NCBI GenBank assembly: GCA_031549115.1 | Contig: JAVBQJ010000036.1 | Location: 1 to 16,880, forward strand | Origin: JAVBQJ01 sp031549115 | Lineage (GTDB): Bacteria; Verrucomicrobiota; Lentisphaeria; Victivallales; Victivallaceae | Direction of reading: 5' to 3' | DNA: 16,880 bases | Shown: positions 1-7,393 of the stretch, piece after piece | Layout: each line of letters begins with the position of its first letter | Numbering within the stretch: the first letter of the stretch is position 1 | The notes under the pieces: model-generated | Databases searched by the model: none | Seen by the model: only the letters and a program-made list of their open reading frames with translations | What the model was told of the DNA's origin: nothing | Made by a program: the position numbers and the translations under genes

Positions 1-1044
1 GGAACCCCTTTCCTCAAAAGGGGTCCTTTCCCTCCTCCCCGGGTACCATCAACCACTTCCGCAGAAAGTGGAATGGCGTTGATTACGGTATTATTGCTGC
101 TGTCGGCGGTGGGGTTGTTGGCGGCCGCGGCGGCGGTGTTGTGCCGTTATACGGCGGTGGAAACAATGACGGCGACGGCGGTGACGCGGGAGCGCTACCG
201 GGCGGAAAGTACGTTGAACCGGGTGGTATATCTGCTGCAGCAGGACATCCGGAGATTTCCGGCGCGGACGCTGGGCGAAGTGGATTACAACGACACGCTG
301 CATGTGGAGCGGTGGATGGCGGACAGTGTGGAGCGGGAGCTTGAACTTGGGGACGAAATAATGCATTACCGGATTCTGGACGCCACCGGCGGCGACAGCA
401 TTGCCGGGGATTCGCCGCGCACGGAATTGGTGGAGCGTTTCCTGCCTGCCAGGAAGGATTGGAACACCGAAGAGAACGACGATTTTCTGACCTTTCTGAC
501 ACGTCTGGACGACTATATCGATGCCGATGACAACAACAGCCTGCGCGGCATGGAGGCGCAGGATTACCGGCATTTGGGGATTCCGGCGCTGCCGCGCAAC
601 GGAATCATGCAGTTCCGCGAAGAAATCCTGTGGGTCCCGAACGCGGGCAGGTACCTGCCGCCGGAGGACGGACAGTTGCGGCAGCTGATGGTGATCGCTC
701 CGGCGGAGCTGGACGCGCCGGAACGGGTGGACGGCAAGCGCAACCTGTTTGCGGTCCCGCTTTCATTCATCGTCGACCAGTGCGATCTGGACGACAACGA
801 AGAGCGCAAGGTGCAGCAGGCGCTGGAGGATTGGCGCAACTTGAAAAAACCGTTGACCGATTCGCTGGAACTGCCGCTGCAAACCCGGCTGGCGGAACAG
901 TTTTCGCTGGTCGAATCCGGGACTTACGTGATCGATATCCAGACCGGCTCCCCGGAACGCCTCGGGGCATCGTTGACGGTAACGTTGAAAATGGCTCCCG
1001 GTTTGCATTTTCTGGAGTTCTATGAACATTTCTTTTATCAGTGA
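1..1044 (+). CDS. GspK-like minor pseudopilin, 5' end outside the window
   Basis: Type II secretion-like minor pseudopilin, expected in the inner membrane/periplasm at the tip of a pseudopilus. The N-terminus carries the family signature ALITVLLLL, a hydrophobic helix of about 22 residues, and there is no Glu at mature position 5, as is usual for GspK. A later stretch (about nt 505-650; LDDYIDADDNNSL, then FREEILWVPNAG) matches the GspK pattern of an acidic 'D-x-I-D-A-D' motif followed by a helical segment. An ATG lies at 73, but the codon just before it is Gly, exactly where prepilin peptidase cuts (G|M-A-L-I-T-V). The frame is open back to base 1 with no ATG, GTG or TTG before 73. The real start and leader are therefore probably upstream of this window. 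If ATG 73 were the start there would be no leader to cleave. The stop overlaps the ribosome binding site of the next gene, so the two are likely co-transcribed. Confidence 0.75.
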   Translation, partial: GTPFLKRGPFPPPRVPSTTSAESGMALITVLLLLSAVGLLAAAAAVLCRYTAVETMTATAVTRERYRAESTLNRVVYLLQQDIRRFPARTLGEVDYNDTLHVERWMADSVERELELGDEIMHYRILDATGGDSIAGDSPRTELVERFLPARKDWNTEENDDFLTFLTRLDDYIDADDNNSLRGMEAQDYRHLGIPALPRNGIMQFREEILWVPNAGRYLPPEDGQLRQLMVIAPAELDAPERVDGKRNLFAVPLSFIVDQCDLDDNEERKVQQALEDWRNLKKPLTDSLELPLQTRLAEQFSLVESGTYVIDIQTGSPERLGASLTVTLKMAPGLHFLEFYEHFFYQ

Positions 1045-1052
1045 GGAGAAAA

Positions 1053-2363
1053 ATGGAAAAGTGGAAACGTGTCGGTGTCGTCGCGGTTGCGGCGATGATG
1101 TCGTGGAGCTGGGCGGTCGAATATTCGCTCCGGTGGGAGCTGCGGCCGAAGCAGGAGCCTCCGGTATACCAGGCGGGTGAAGCGGTAACTTTCACCGCCA
1201 GGGCCTATGCCGACGGCCAGATCGCCGATACCGGCACGATCGCCGTGACGATAACCCACGACGGCGGCGATAAGCTCTCCTCTGCCTCAGGCGCCGCATC
1301 GGCAAACGGAGTTTCCGCCGCCGCCGCGCTCGATGTCCCCGGTTTCCTGCGCGGGGATGCCAGTTGGGAAATCGATGGCCGGACCGTGGCGACCGCCGCG
1401 GCCGCGGCCGCCGTCGAGCCGGAAAAAATCGAACCGGGCTTTCCGGAACCGGCCGACTTCGGCTCATTCTGGAAAAACGGCTTGCGCGAGCTGGCCGCAG
1501 TCCCGGAAGACGCCCAAATCGAAGCCGCGCCCGAACTCTCCAATGACGAGGTCGATGTTTTCCGGGTCAGCTTCGCCAACGTCCACGACAAGCGGATTTA
1601 CGGATTCCTGAGCGTGCCGAAAGCCGAAGGCACCTATCCGGCGATCGTCTACGTGCCCGGCGCCGGCCCGGCGTCGCCGGAGGCGGCGTCCCTGCGCTAC
1701 CCCGATGCGATCACGCTGTTCATGAACATCCACTCGTACGCGCCTCCGGCCCTGGTAGACGAGGCGGAAAAAGCGCAATACATGCTCGATCAATACGGCG
1801 GCAACTCCTACGCCCATATCGGCCGCGACCAGGCGGAATCGTTCTTTTTCCGCGATGCCTACCTGGGCATTTCGCGCGCCATCGATTACGTGCGCCGCCA
1901 CCCGAAATACGACGGCGACAGCCTCGGCGTGATGGGTTCGAGCCAGGGCGGCGCCTCGGCGCTGATCCTTTCCGGGCTGAATCCGGATATCAAATTCACC
2001 GTCGCCAATGTCCCGGCGTTGTGCGACCATGGCGGCTACCGCGCCGGACGGCGTCCCGGGTGGCCGCAGGTGACCGGCGACACGCAGCCGCCGGAGCGCA
2101 GCCATATCCTCCGCGCCGCCAGCTACACCGACGCCGCCAATTTCGCCCGGCGCATTCAGCATAACGTGGTGGTCATCGCCGGCTGGATCGATCCGGTCTG
2201 CCCTCCGGGATCGGTGTATGCCGCCTACAATGTGATTCCCTCGCCGGACAAGCGCATCATTCCGGAATACACCATGTCGCACGAATGGCCGCAGAGCTTC
2301 AATACCGCCATCGACGAGATGCGCCAGGCGTTGCGGGAAAACCACCGGAAGTTGGCACCATGA
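1053..2363 (+). CDS. Secreted acetyl xylan esterase / cephalosporin-C deacetylase family (CE7-like)
   Basis: Predicted alpha/beta hydrolase of 436 aa that removes acetyl groups from oligosaccharides such as xylan fragments; the true substrate is unknown. The catalytic elements of the CE7/AXE1 family are visible: nucleophile S297 in G-S-S-Q-G-G, D380 in GWIDPVCPPG (family pattern G-x-x-D-x-x-C-P-P), and H410 in MSHEW. Residues about 1-21 form a signal peptide ending SWSWA. Residues about 22-105 look like a beta-rich accessory domain that core CE7 enzymes (about 320 aa) lack, followed by an alanine-rich linker. I chose ATG 1053 because GAGGAG (1043-1048) precedes it at good spacing; an in-frame GTG at 1041 has no such site. 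The stop overlaps the next start as ATGA. This suggests a translationally coupled pair of secreted esterases for degrading decorated polysaccharides. Confidence 0.88.
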   Translation: MEKWKRVGVVAVAAMMSWSWAVEYSLRWELRPKQEPPVYQAGEAVTFTARAYADGQIADTGTIAVTITHDGGDKLSSASGAASANGVSAAAALDVPGFLRGDASWEIDGRTVATAAAAAAVEPEKIEPGFPEPADFGSFWKNGLRELAAVPEDAQIEAAPELSNDEVDVFRVSFANVHDKRIYGFLSVPKAEGTYPAIVYVPGAGPASPEAASLRYPDAITLFMNIHSYAPPALVDEAEKAQYMLDQYGGNSYAHIGRDQAESFFFRDAYLGISRAIDYVRRHPKYDGDSLGVMGSSQGGASALILSGLNPDIKFTVANVPALCDHGGYRAGRRPGWPQVTGDTQPPERSHILRAASYTDAANFARRIQHNVVVIAGWIDPVCPPGSVYAAYNVIPSPDKRIIPEYTMSHEWPQSFNTAIDEMRQALRENHRKLAP

Positions 2364-3715
2364 AAAAAAATATCTTCTCATACGTCATCGGCATTGTGTT
2401 GCCGCTGTGCTTCTGCGGCTTTGCCGGAGCGACGGCGGCCGAGCCGCAGCAGATCGCGCTTTTCGGCGACAGCATCACCCACGCCGGCTGGCAGACGGAA
2501 TGGATGCAGTATTTTCTGGCCACCCGCTATCCGCAGCGGCCGGTTTATGTCGCGAATTGCGGCATCGGCGGTGCAACGGCGGCTTCCAGCCGGAAACGGT
2601 TGAAGTGGGATTTGCTCGACCTGAAACCGAACATCGTCTATATCATGCTCGGCATGAACGACATCGGCCACGGATTATATGCCGAAGAACCGCCCCCGGC
2701 GGAAAACGCCGCCCAGCGTCAGGCGATGTTGAACTCCTATGAAAAAGAGATGGCGGCGCTTCTAAAGGAACTGGATCCGGAACCGGTCGCGGTTTTCCTG
2801 ATCACGCCGTCGCCCTATGACCAGTACGGCAACGAAGACACCCCCCGCCTGAAGCATCCCAACGATGCCCTTGCCCAGTGCGCCGTCATCATGCGCCGAC
2901 TGGCCCGGAATCATCGTGCCGGCGTGGTCGAACTTCACGGCCCGATGACCAAATGGCTGCAGGATCACCCCGGAAAACAACTGGCCGGCGCCGACCGGAT
3001 TCATCCGCCGCCGGTCAGCAACTGGTTTATCGCGATGCAGATGTTGCAGGAATACGCCGGCATGGTGGCGGAACTGGAGCTCAGCGCCGTCGGCGCGGTG
3101 CTCCGGCAGGAGTATTGCAAGGTAACCGAAATGGAGCTTTCCGGCAATCACATGCGTTTCCGCTACCAGCCCCGGGCGCTGCCGCTGGCGCCGACAGCGG
3201 AATTGACCGAATTCGCCGCGCTGGTACCGGACTTCACGGTGCGCTTCAACACCGAACGCTTTTCCGTCAGCCTGCTGCCGGACGGCAATTATGAACTGCG
3301 CGGCGACGGCGAAGTTTTCGGCAGCTTTTCCGCCGCCGAACTGGCGCGCGGCATCAACCTGGCGCAATGCCATACCCCGTCGGTCCGCCAGAGCTTCGAA
3401 GTCGACGCGCTGGTGCGGGAGCTTCACGAATTGCACAGCCAGCTGCGTTCGATCGCCTATACGCGCCATGTCATGGCCCTGTACGGCGTCGCCGACCCGA
3501 CGGCCGTCGATGCCGCGGACCAATTTTTCCCGGATTTCATCGCCGGTCAGGACGACGAGTCCACCCGCAACAGTTTCCAGAGTCTCTATGACGCCTACCG
3601 CCGGAATGCGCCGCGCCAGGCCGAAATGGAAGCCCGGCGCGAAGCCCTGTGGGCCGGTATTTTCGCCGCCGCCCAACCGCGCAGCTGGATTTTTGAATTG
3701 CGGCCGGCGCAGTAG
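2360..3715 (+). CDS. Secreted SGNH/GDSL-family hydrolase
   Basis: Predicted secreted esterase/lipase-fold enzyme of 451 aa. All SGNH blocks are present: block I GDSIT with S38, block II with a Gly in NCGIGGATA, block III GMND with N100, and block V D212-R-I-H215. The first 27 residues form a signal peptide (MKKNIF, hydrophobic core, ending near GATAA). The catalytic domain occupies about residues 28-235. The remaining ~215 residues are unassigned and helical, with several Arg/Glu-rich stretches. The ATG overlaps the stop of the esterase gene (ATGA), which fixes the start. Given its neighbour, a role in deacetylating carbohydrate is likely, as for many SGNH proteins beside CE7 enzymes; that is inference. 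A GC-rich hairpin follows the stop. Confidence 0.87.
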   Translation: MKKNIFSYVIGIVLPLCFCGFAGATAAEPQQIALFGDSITHAGWQTEWMQYFLATRYPQRPVYVANCGIGGATAASSRKRLKWDLLDLKPNIVYIMLGMNDIGHGLYAEEPPPAENAAQRQAMLNSYEKEMAALLKELDPEPVAVFLITPSPYDQYGNEDTPRLKHPNDALAQCAVIMRRLARNHRAGVVELHGPMTKWLQDHPGKQLAGADRIHPPPVSNWFIAMQMLQEYAGMVAELELSAVGAVLRQEYCKVTEMELSGNHMRFRYQPRALPLAPTAELTEFAALVPDFTVRFNTERFSVSLLPDGNYELRGDGEVFGSFSAAELARGINLAQCHTPSVRQSFEVDALVRELHELHSQLRSIAYTRHVMALYGVADPTAVDAADQFFPDFIAGQDDESTRNSFQSLYDAYRRNAPRQAEMEARREALWAGIFAAAQPRSWIFELRPAQ

Positions 3716-3732
3716 TTGGGAGTGAAATGGGA

Positions 3733-3756
3733 ATGCGGGGGCGAAGACCCCCGCAT
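3733..3756 (+). terminator. GC-rich hairpin after the esterase operon
   Basis: Perfect 9-bp stem, ATGCGGGGG pairing with CCCCCGCAT around the 6-nt loop CGAAGA, starting 18 nt after the SGNH stop codon. No T-tract follows directly; a T7 run lies about 30 nt downstream. Probably a terminator or 3'-end stabiliser. Confidence 0.55.
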
Positions 3757-3804
3757 GCTTACCGGAGCATTCTCCCGCTTCTGCGAGTTTTTTTGAAATT
3801 TTTC

Positions 3805-3832
3805 TGGACTTTCCGTATTTGGCGGTTATAGT
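3805..3832 (+). promoter_or_regulatory. Promoter upstream of the radical SAM gene, likely giving a leaderless mRNA
   Basis: A -10 element TATAGT (3827-3832) with a weak -35 TGGACT (3805-3810) and a 16-bp spacer. The ATG at 3841 starts only 8 nt after the -10 box, about where transcription should begin, and no Shine-Dalgarno sequence is possible in between. A very similar string (GCGG-TTATAGT...ATATGG) occurs at 9111-9132, ahead of the TPR gene. Confidence 0.45.
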
Positions 3833-3840
3833 CTATTGAT

Positions 3841-4860
3841 ATGGAGTTCAAAACAACGCAAAACCGGAAACATTGCGATTGGGATTCATTGCTGGAGAAA
3901 GCCTGCAAACTCGAGAGTCCCTGCCGGGTTTGCGCCCGCTTTTGCGGAGCCCGGCGTGCGGAGGGAGAAACCGGCTTCTGCGGCGCAAGGCGGAATCCGC
4001 GGGTCACCAAGTTTTTCATCACCCATGGCGAGGAGGCCTGCCTCAACCCGGCCTACATGCTGTATTTCGCGTACTGCAATATGCGCTGTTCGTATTGCAG
4101 CAACGCCGAATTCATTGTTCCGGATTTTGCCGGAGGCGCCGAATTGCAGGCGCAGAAGTACGCCGAACGAATTGACCGCGCGTATCTGGCCGGACAAATC
4201 CGGGTGCTGCAATTGCTCGGAGGGGAACCTTCGGGAGCTTTGAGCGGCTGTATCGAGGTGCTCCGGCGGTTGCAAACTCCGGTGCCGGTGGTGTGGAACA
4301 GCAATTTTTATTTTTCCGCCGCGGTCCGGGATATTCTGGCGGAGTTCGTCGATCTTTGGGTGGCCGACCTAAAATTCGGCAATGACCGCTGCGCGTTGCA
4401 TGAAGCGGAAACGCCGGATTATTGGGAGACGGTGACCGCCAATTTGCGCGCCGTCCCACAGGAACAACTGCTGATCCGGCATTTGCGGCTGGGAGGGCAC
4501 CGTGCGTGCTGCACCGCGCCGGTGCTGGAGCTGCTGGCGCGGGAATTCGCCGCCGTGCCGGTGAGTTTCCATCCGCTGCTGCCGGATGCGCCGGGCTGGT
4601 GCCGGAAACCGGATGCGGCCGACGATGCGTGGCTGGAACGGGAGGTCGCACGTCTCGGGTTGAAGCATTTGCGGGCGGAATTGGATGACAACGGCGACGG
4701 CGCGGAGCCGGAACCGTATTTTTCCGGCGAGATACTGATCCGGCGCGACGGCAGCATATTGGTACAGGATGTACCGGAGCCGGTGCGGGAGCTGTTGCGT
4801 TCTTTGTTGGGCGATCACAAATCGGGAGATGACCATGGCGATGACACCGCAAAATTATGA
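3841..4860 (+). CDS. PflX-type radical SAM protein (pyruvate formate-lyase activating enzyme-like)
   Basis: Predicted radical SAM iron-sulfur protein of 339 aa; its substrate is unknown. An N-terminal cysteine motif C28-x2-C31-x3-C35-x11-C47 (CRVCARFC...GFC) is typical of the PflX/COG1313 branch. The radical SAM motif CxxxCxxC is at C79-C83-C86 (YCNMRCSYC). GGEPS at about 126-130 is the SAM-binding glycine motif. DLKFGN at about 177 fits the barrel core. It opens the cluster behind a -10 box so close to the ATG that the message is probably leaderless. Its end overlaps the next gene by 26 bp, indicating co-transcription. PflX-like proteins are predicted activators of glycyl-radical enzymes, but none is visible here, so the role in this cluster is open. 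Confidence 0.85.
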   Translation: MEFKTTQNRKHCDWDSLLEKACKLESPCRVCARFCGARRAEGETGFCGARRNPRVTKFFITHGEEACLNPAYMLYFAYCNMRCSYCSNAEFIVPDFAGGAELQAQKYAERIDRAYLAGQIRVLQLLGGEPSGALSGCIEVLRRLQTPVPVVWNSNFYFSAAVRDILAEFVDLWVADLKFGNDRCALHEAETPDYWETVTANLRAVPQEQLLIRHLRLGGHRACCTAPVLELLAREFAAVPVSFHPLLPDAPGWCRKPDAADDAWLEREVARLGLKHLRAELDDNGDGAEPEPYFSGEILIRRDGSILVQDVPEPVRELLRSLLGDHKSGDDHGDDTAKL

Positions 4861-5512
4861 AACCGTCGAAATAATCCGGCCGCGTCTGGAAATCGGTCCT
4901 GCTACCAAATTGTTTCTGCTGCTGGATGGTATCGGTTGTCTGGTGACCATGCTGGCGCCGGATTGGACCGGAAGCCTGCTGGCGCAGTATAACCCGGAAT
5001 TGTTCGGCGCCATGCACGTATGGACTCCGTTTACCGGAACCGTCGTGATCGATTCGATCGGGGCGCTGTTGTACATCGCGAGTATCGTGTTTTTCATCCT
5101 GCGCCAGGTGGAAATCTGTTTGCGGCCGAAATGGTTCTGGGTGTATTGGGCTTCGACCACGTTGGCGGGGGCGCTGGCTGGCTGGATACTGATACCCCGG
5201 GGGGTCTTTGCGGTTTCGATGGTGCCGCCGCTGGCGGCTTGCGGCGCGGCGTGGTGGTTATGCCGTTCCGAACGCTGGAATTTCTTCGGACTCGAAGTGA
5301 AGGCCCGGATCGGAATCGCGATCGCCGCGCTGCTGGGGTTCCTGGCTCCTTTGATCATGCGGCAGTTCGCGGTGGTGGCGGCGTGGGGTATCGCTCTTGC
5401 CGCCGGTTACGGCTGCATCCGGCTGCTGGAGTGGCGCGACAGCGGCTTCTCCCGCCCCCAGCCCCGGAATCGGCAGAAACAGGAAAAATCACATTATATT
5501 GAATTGGATTGA
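4835..5512 (+). CDS. Polytopic membrane protein, possibly a catalytically dead rhomboid-like protein
   Basis: 225-aa protein with about six hydrophobic segments (near residues 25-44, 68-90, 99-120, 122-143, 158-176 and 178-196) and a basic, Gln-rich tail. The order of features (a membrane-edge HVWTPFT, then a helix ending in R-Q-V-E, and a late NFFGLEVKARIGI) resembles the rhomboid pattern h-W-x-x-x-T ... G-x-x-x-E ... L-F-x-x-P-V-K-A-K. The GxSG serine and the catalytic histidine are absent, so it would be inactive. This resemblance was judged by eye and is weak. Three nearby in-frame ATGs exist (4829, 4835, 4841); GGGAG at 4824-4828 best fits 4835. The gene starts inside the radical SAM gene and ends 5 bp before the AAA+ gene, so it belongs to the same transcript. 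Confidence 0.7.
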   Translation: MAMTPQNYETVEIIRPRLEIGPATKLFLLLDGIGCLVTMLAPDWTGSLLAQYNPELFGAMHVWTPFTGTVVIDSIGALLYIASIVFFILRQVEICLRPKWFWVYWASTTLAGALAGWILIPRGVFAVSMVPPLAACGAAWWLCRSERWNFFGLEVKARIGIAIAALLGFLAPLIMRQFAVVAAWGIALAAGYGCIRLLEWRDSGFSRPQPRNRQKQEKSHYIELD

Positions 5513-5517
5513 ACATC

Positions 5518-7080
5518 ATGGCGGAAAACATGGCAGAACAGCAGGATGAGTTGGAAATGCTGATCCGGGCGCGTTACCCGATCATCAACGTGATTTCGTA
5601 CGAAGAACAGCGGGTATTGGCGCATCTGCACCGGATTGCCGAACGGCGCGGCAAAAAGATTTACACCTGGAGTTTCAATACCGGGATCGTGCCGTGCGGC
5701 CTGACCGACCAGTCGGCCAAAAAGGCCGACGCGGCCACGCGCGACCCATTGCAGGCGCTGGACCGGGTGATCGCCAATATCGAACCGGCGATTTTCGTGT
5801 TTTACGACTTTCATCCGTTCATGAACAATCGCAATTACTCGGTGATCCGGCGTTTGCGCGAAGCCGCCGCCGCGTTGAAAAACAGCTACAAAACCCTGGT
5901 CCTGATCACGCCGTCGATGACGCTCTCCGAGGATCTGGAGAAAGATGTGACGGTGGTGGATTATCCGTTGCCCGACATTGCCATGATCGGCACGCTGCTC
6001 GACCAGATCATCGCCGATGTACAGGGCAATCCGCAGGTGAATGTCGCCCTCTCCGAAGAGACCCGCGAGCTGCTGCTCCAGGCGGCGCTGGGGCTGACGC
6101 TCAACGAGGCGGAAAATGTCTTTGCCCGCGCTCTGGTGCTGCATTCCGGCTTATCGGAGGCGAGCGTTTCGGTGGTGTTGGAAGAAAAGCGCCAGATCAT
6201 CCGCAAATCGGGGATTCTCGAATACTACGAGGCGCGCGACGATTTCAGCCAGATCGGCGGATTGGATATTTTGAAGGACTGGCTGTGGAAGCGTTCGTTC
6301 GCGTTTTCGGACAACGCCCGTGCCTTCGGCCTGCCGCCGCCGAAGGGCGCATTGTTCCTCGGGGTGCAGGGGTGCGGCAAAAGTTTGTGCGCGAAAGCGG
6401 TGTCGGCGGCGTGGAATATGCCGCTCTTGCGCTTCGACGCCGGGCGGCTGTTTGAAAGTGCGTTGGGTTCGACCGAAGCCAATTTGCGCCGTTCTTTGAA
6501 GATCGCCGAATCGGTGTCGCCGTGTATTCTGTGGATCGATGAAATCGAAAAGGCGTTCGGCGGCGCCGGGAGCTCGGCGAATACCGACGGGGGGACTTCG
6601 GCGCGAATTTTCGGAACGCTGCTGACCTGGCTGGCGGAGAAAACCGCACCGGTGTTTGTGATCGCGACCGCGAACAATATTTCGCGTTTGCCGCCGGAGT
6701 TGTTGCGCAAGGGGCGCTTCGATGAAATCTTTTTCGTCGATTTGCCGGGGATCGAAGAGCGGGAGGAGATCTTCCGGATCAAGATTGCAACGCGGGGGCG
6801 GCGTCCGGAGGGCTTCGATGTCACGGCTTTGTCGCTGGCGGCGGATGGGTTCAGCGGGGCGGAAATCGAAGAAGCGGTGATTGCGGCGTTGTACGACAGT
6901 TATTACGCCGGGCATGACTTGGCGCAGCCGGAGCTGCTGGCGGCGATCGGGAGTACGGTGCCGTTGTCGCGGACACTGGGCGAAGAGATTACCCGGTTGC
7001 GGGAGTGGTGCTCGGGCCGCGCACGCCCCGCGTCAAGCTGCAACGCCCAGGACTCCACGACATCAAAATTAGAATTTTGA
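5518..7080 (+). CDS. Ycf46-like AAA+ ATPase
   Basis: AAA+ protein of 520 aa. An N-terminal domain of about 250 residues begins LEMLIRARYPIINVISYEEQ, as in Ycf46-type ATPases. It is followed by one classical AAA module: Walker A GVQGCGKS (282-289), Walker B ILWIDE (about 337-342), sensor 1 in ATANN (about 383-387), and an arginine-finger segment RKGRFDE (about 396-402). A C-terminal lid contains GFSGAEIEEAV. It should form a ring that remodels a protein partner using ATP. Start choice is uncertain: TTG 5509, ATG 5518 and ATG 5530 are all in frame and none has a strong ribosome site; translation may be coupled to the membrane-protein gene 5 bp upstream. Beyond the stop lie an A-rich tract and a run of hairpins. 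DUF1257-like and DUF2997-like genes follow, as in other genomes that carry this ATPase. Confidence 0.88.
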   Translation: MAENMAEQQDELEMLIRARYPIINVISYEEQRVLAHLHRIAERRGKKIYTWSFNTGIVPCGLTDQSAKKADAATRDPLQALDRVIANIEPAIFVFYDFHPFMNNRNYSVIRRLREAAAALKNSYKTLVLITPSMTLSEDLEKDVTVVDYPLPDIAMIGTLLDQIIADVQGNPQVNVALSEETRELLLQAALGLTLNEAENVFARALVLHSGLSEASVSVVLEEKRQIIRKSGILEYYEARDDFSQIGGLDILKDWLWKRSFAFSDNARAFGLPPPKGALFLGVQGCGKSLCAKAVSAAWNMPLLRFDAGRLFESALGSTEANLRRSLKIAESVSPCILWIDEIEKAFGGAGSSANTDGGTSARIFGTLLTWLAEKTAPVFVIATANNISRLPPELLRKGRFDEIFFVDLPGIEEREEIFRIKIATRGRRPEGFDVTALSLAADGFSGAEIEEAVIAALYDSYYAGHDLAQPELLAAIGSTVPLSRTLGEEITRLREWCSGRARPASSCNAQDSTTSKLEF

Positions 7081-7125
7081 AAAAAAGAAAAAAAGAAAAA
7101 TTAAAAAATAGAGCCGCGAAGCGGC
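7078..7125 (-). terminator. Possible minus-strand terminator: hairpin plus T-rich tract
   Basis: Read on the minus strand, the stem GCCGC-TTC-GCGGC (7125-7113) runs straight into a long T-rich tract (complement of the A-rich 7079-7110). This has the form of a Rho-independent terminator. No minus-strand protein gene ends here, so it would terminate either an RNA made from the hairpin run or nothing at all. Confidence 0.3.
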
Positions 7126-7337
7126 GGTCTGCCCTCCGTCATACGGAGGCGCGATCCAACGGCGAATACGTTGGTCGCCCCAGGCGCGTAGCGCCTCGAA
7201 AGGGGCGAAATCCAGGGAAGGATCGCCGGGAGGCGATCCGGAGCCTCCCGAGGTAGCGATGGTGTAGATCGGATTGGAAGCGTGAGCGACAATCCGATCT
7301 ACACACGGAGCGCACTCTGGCGCCGCACCGGCGGCGG
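7113..7337. repeat. Run of consecutive stem-loops between the AAA+ and DUF1257-like genes
   Basis: No convincing protein is encoded here. At least seven inverted repeats follow one another. 7113-7125: 5 bp. 7133-7149: 7 bp, CCTCCGT/ACGGAGG. 7151-7178: 10 bp with one bulged T. 7176-7207: nested 6+6 bp, CGCCCC-AGGCGC/GCGCCT-(CGAAA)-GGGGCG. 7220-7239: 8 bp with a GGGA loop. 7262-7304: perfect 15 bp, GTGTAGATCGGATTG/CAATCCGATCTACAC, 13-nt loop. 7322-7335: 5 bp. An alternative 8-bp pairing (7227-7234 with 7243-7250) excludes the 7220-7239 stem. It could be a dispersed palindromic repeat element, a structured RNA, or a switch controlling the downstream genes. The ribosome site AGGAG of the next gene (7381-7385) lies outside the hairpins. 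Confidence 0.7.
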
Positions 7338-7393
7338 ACAATAAGCCGGCGGGGCATGGCGACGGAAACGATATACAACAAGGAGAAGGCGTT

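Noticed and set aside
1464..2381. Minus-strand 305-codon open frame
   Set aside because: Complete overlap with the CE7 esterase, whose catalytic triad is intact; Arg/Gly/His-rich shadow.
7005..7256. Plus-strand open frame through the hairpin run (AAKRRSALRHTEARSNGEY)
   Set aside because: Lys/Arg-rich translation of palindromic DNA, overlaps the ATPase end, no ribosome site; the hairpins explain the sequence better.
7113..7337. CRISPR array
   Set aside because: The stem-loops differ from one another; there are no identical direct repeats with regular spacers and no cas genes.
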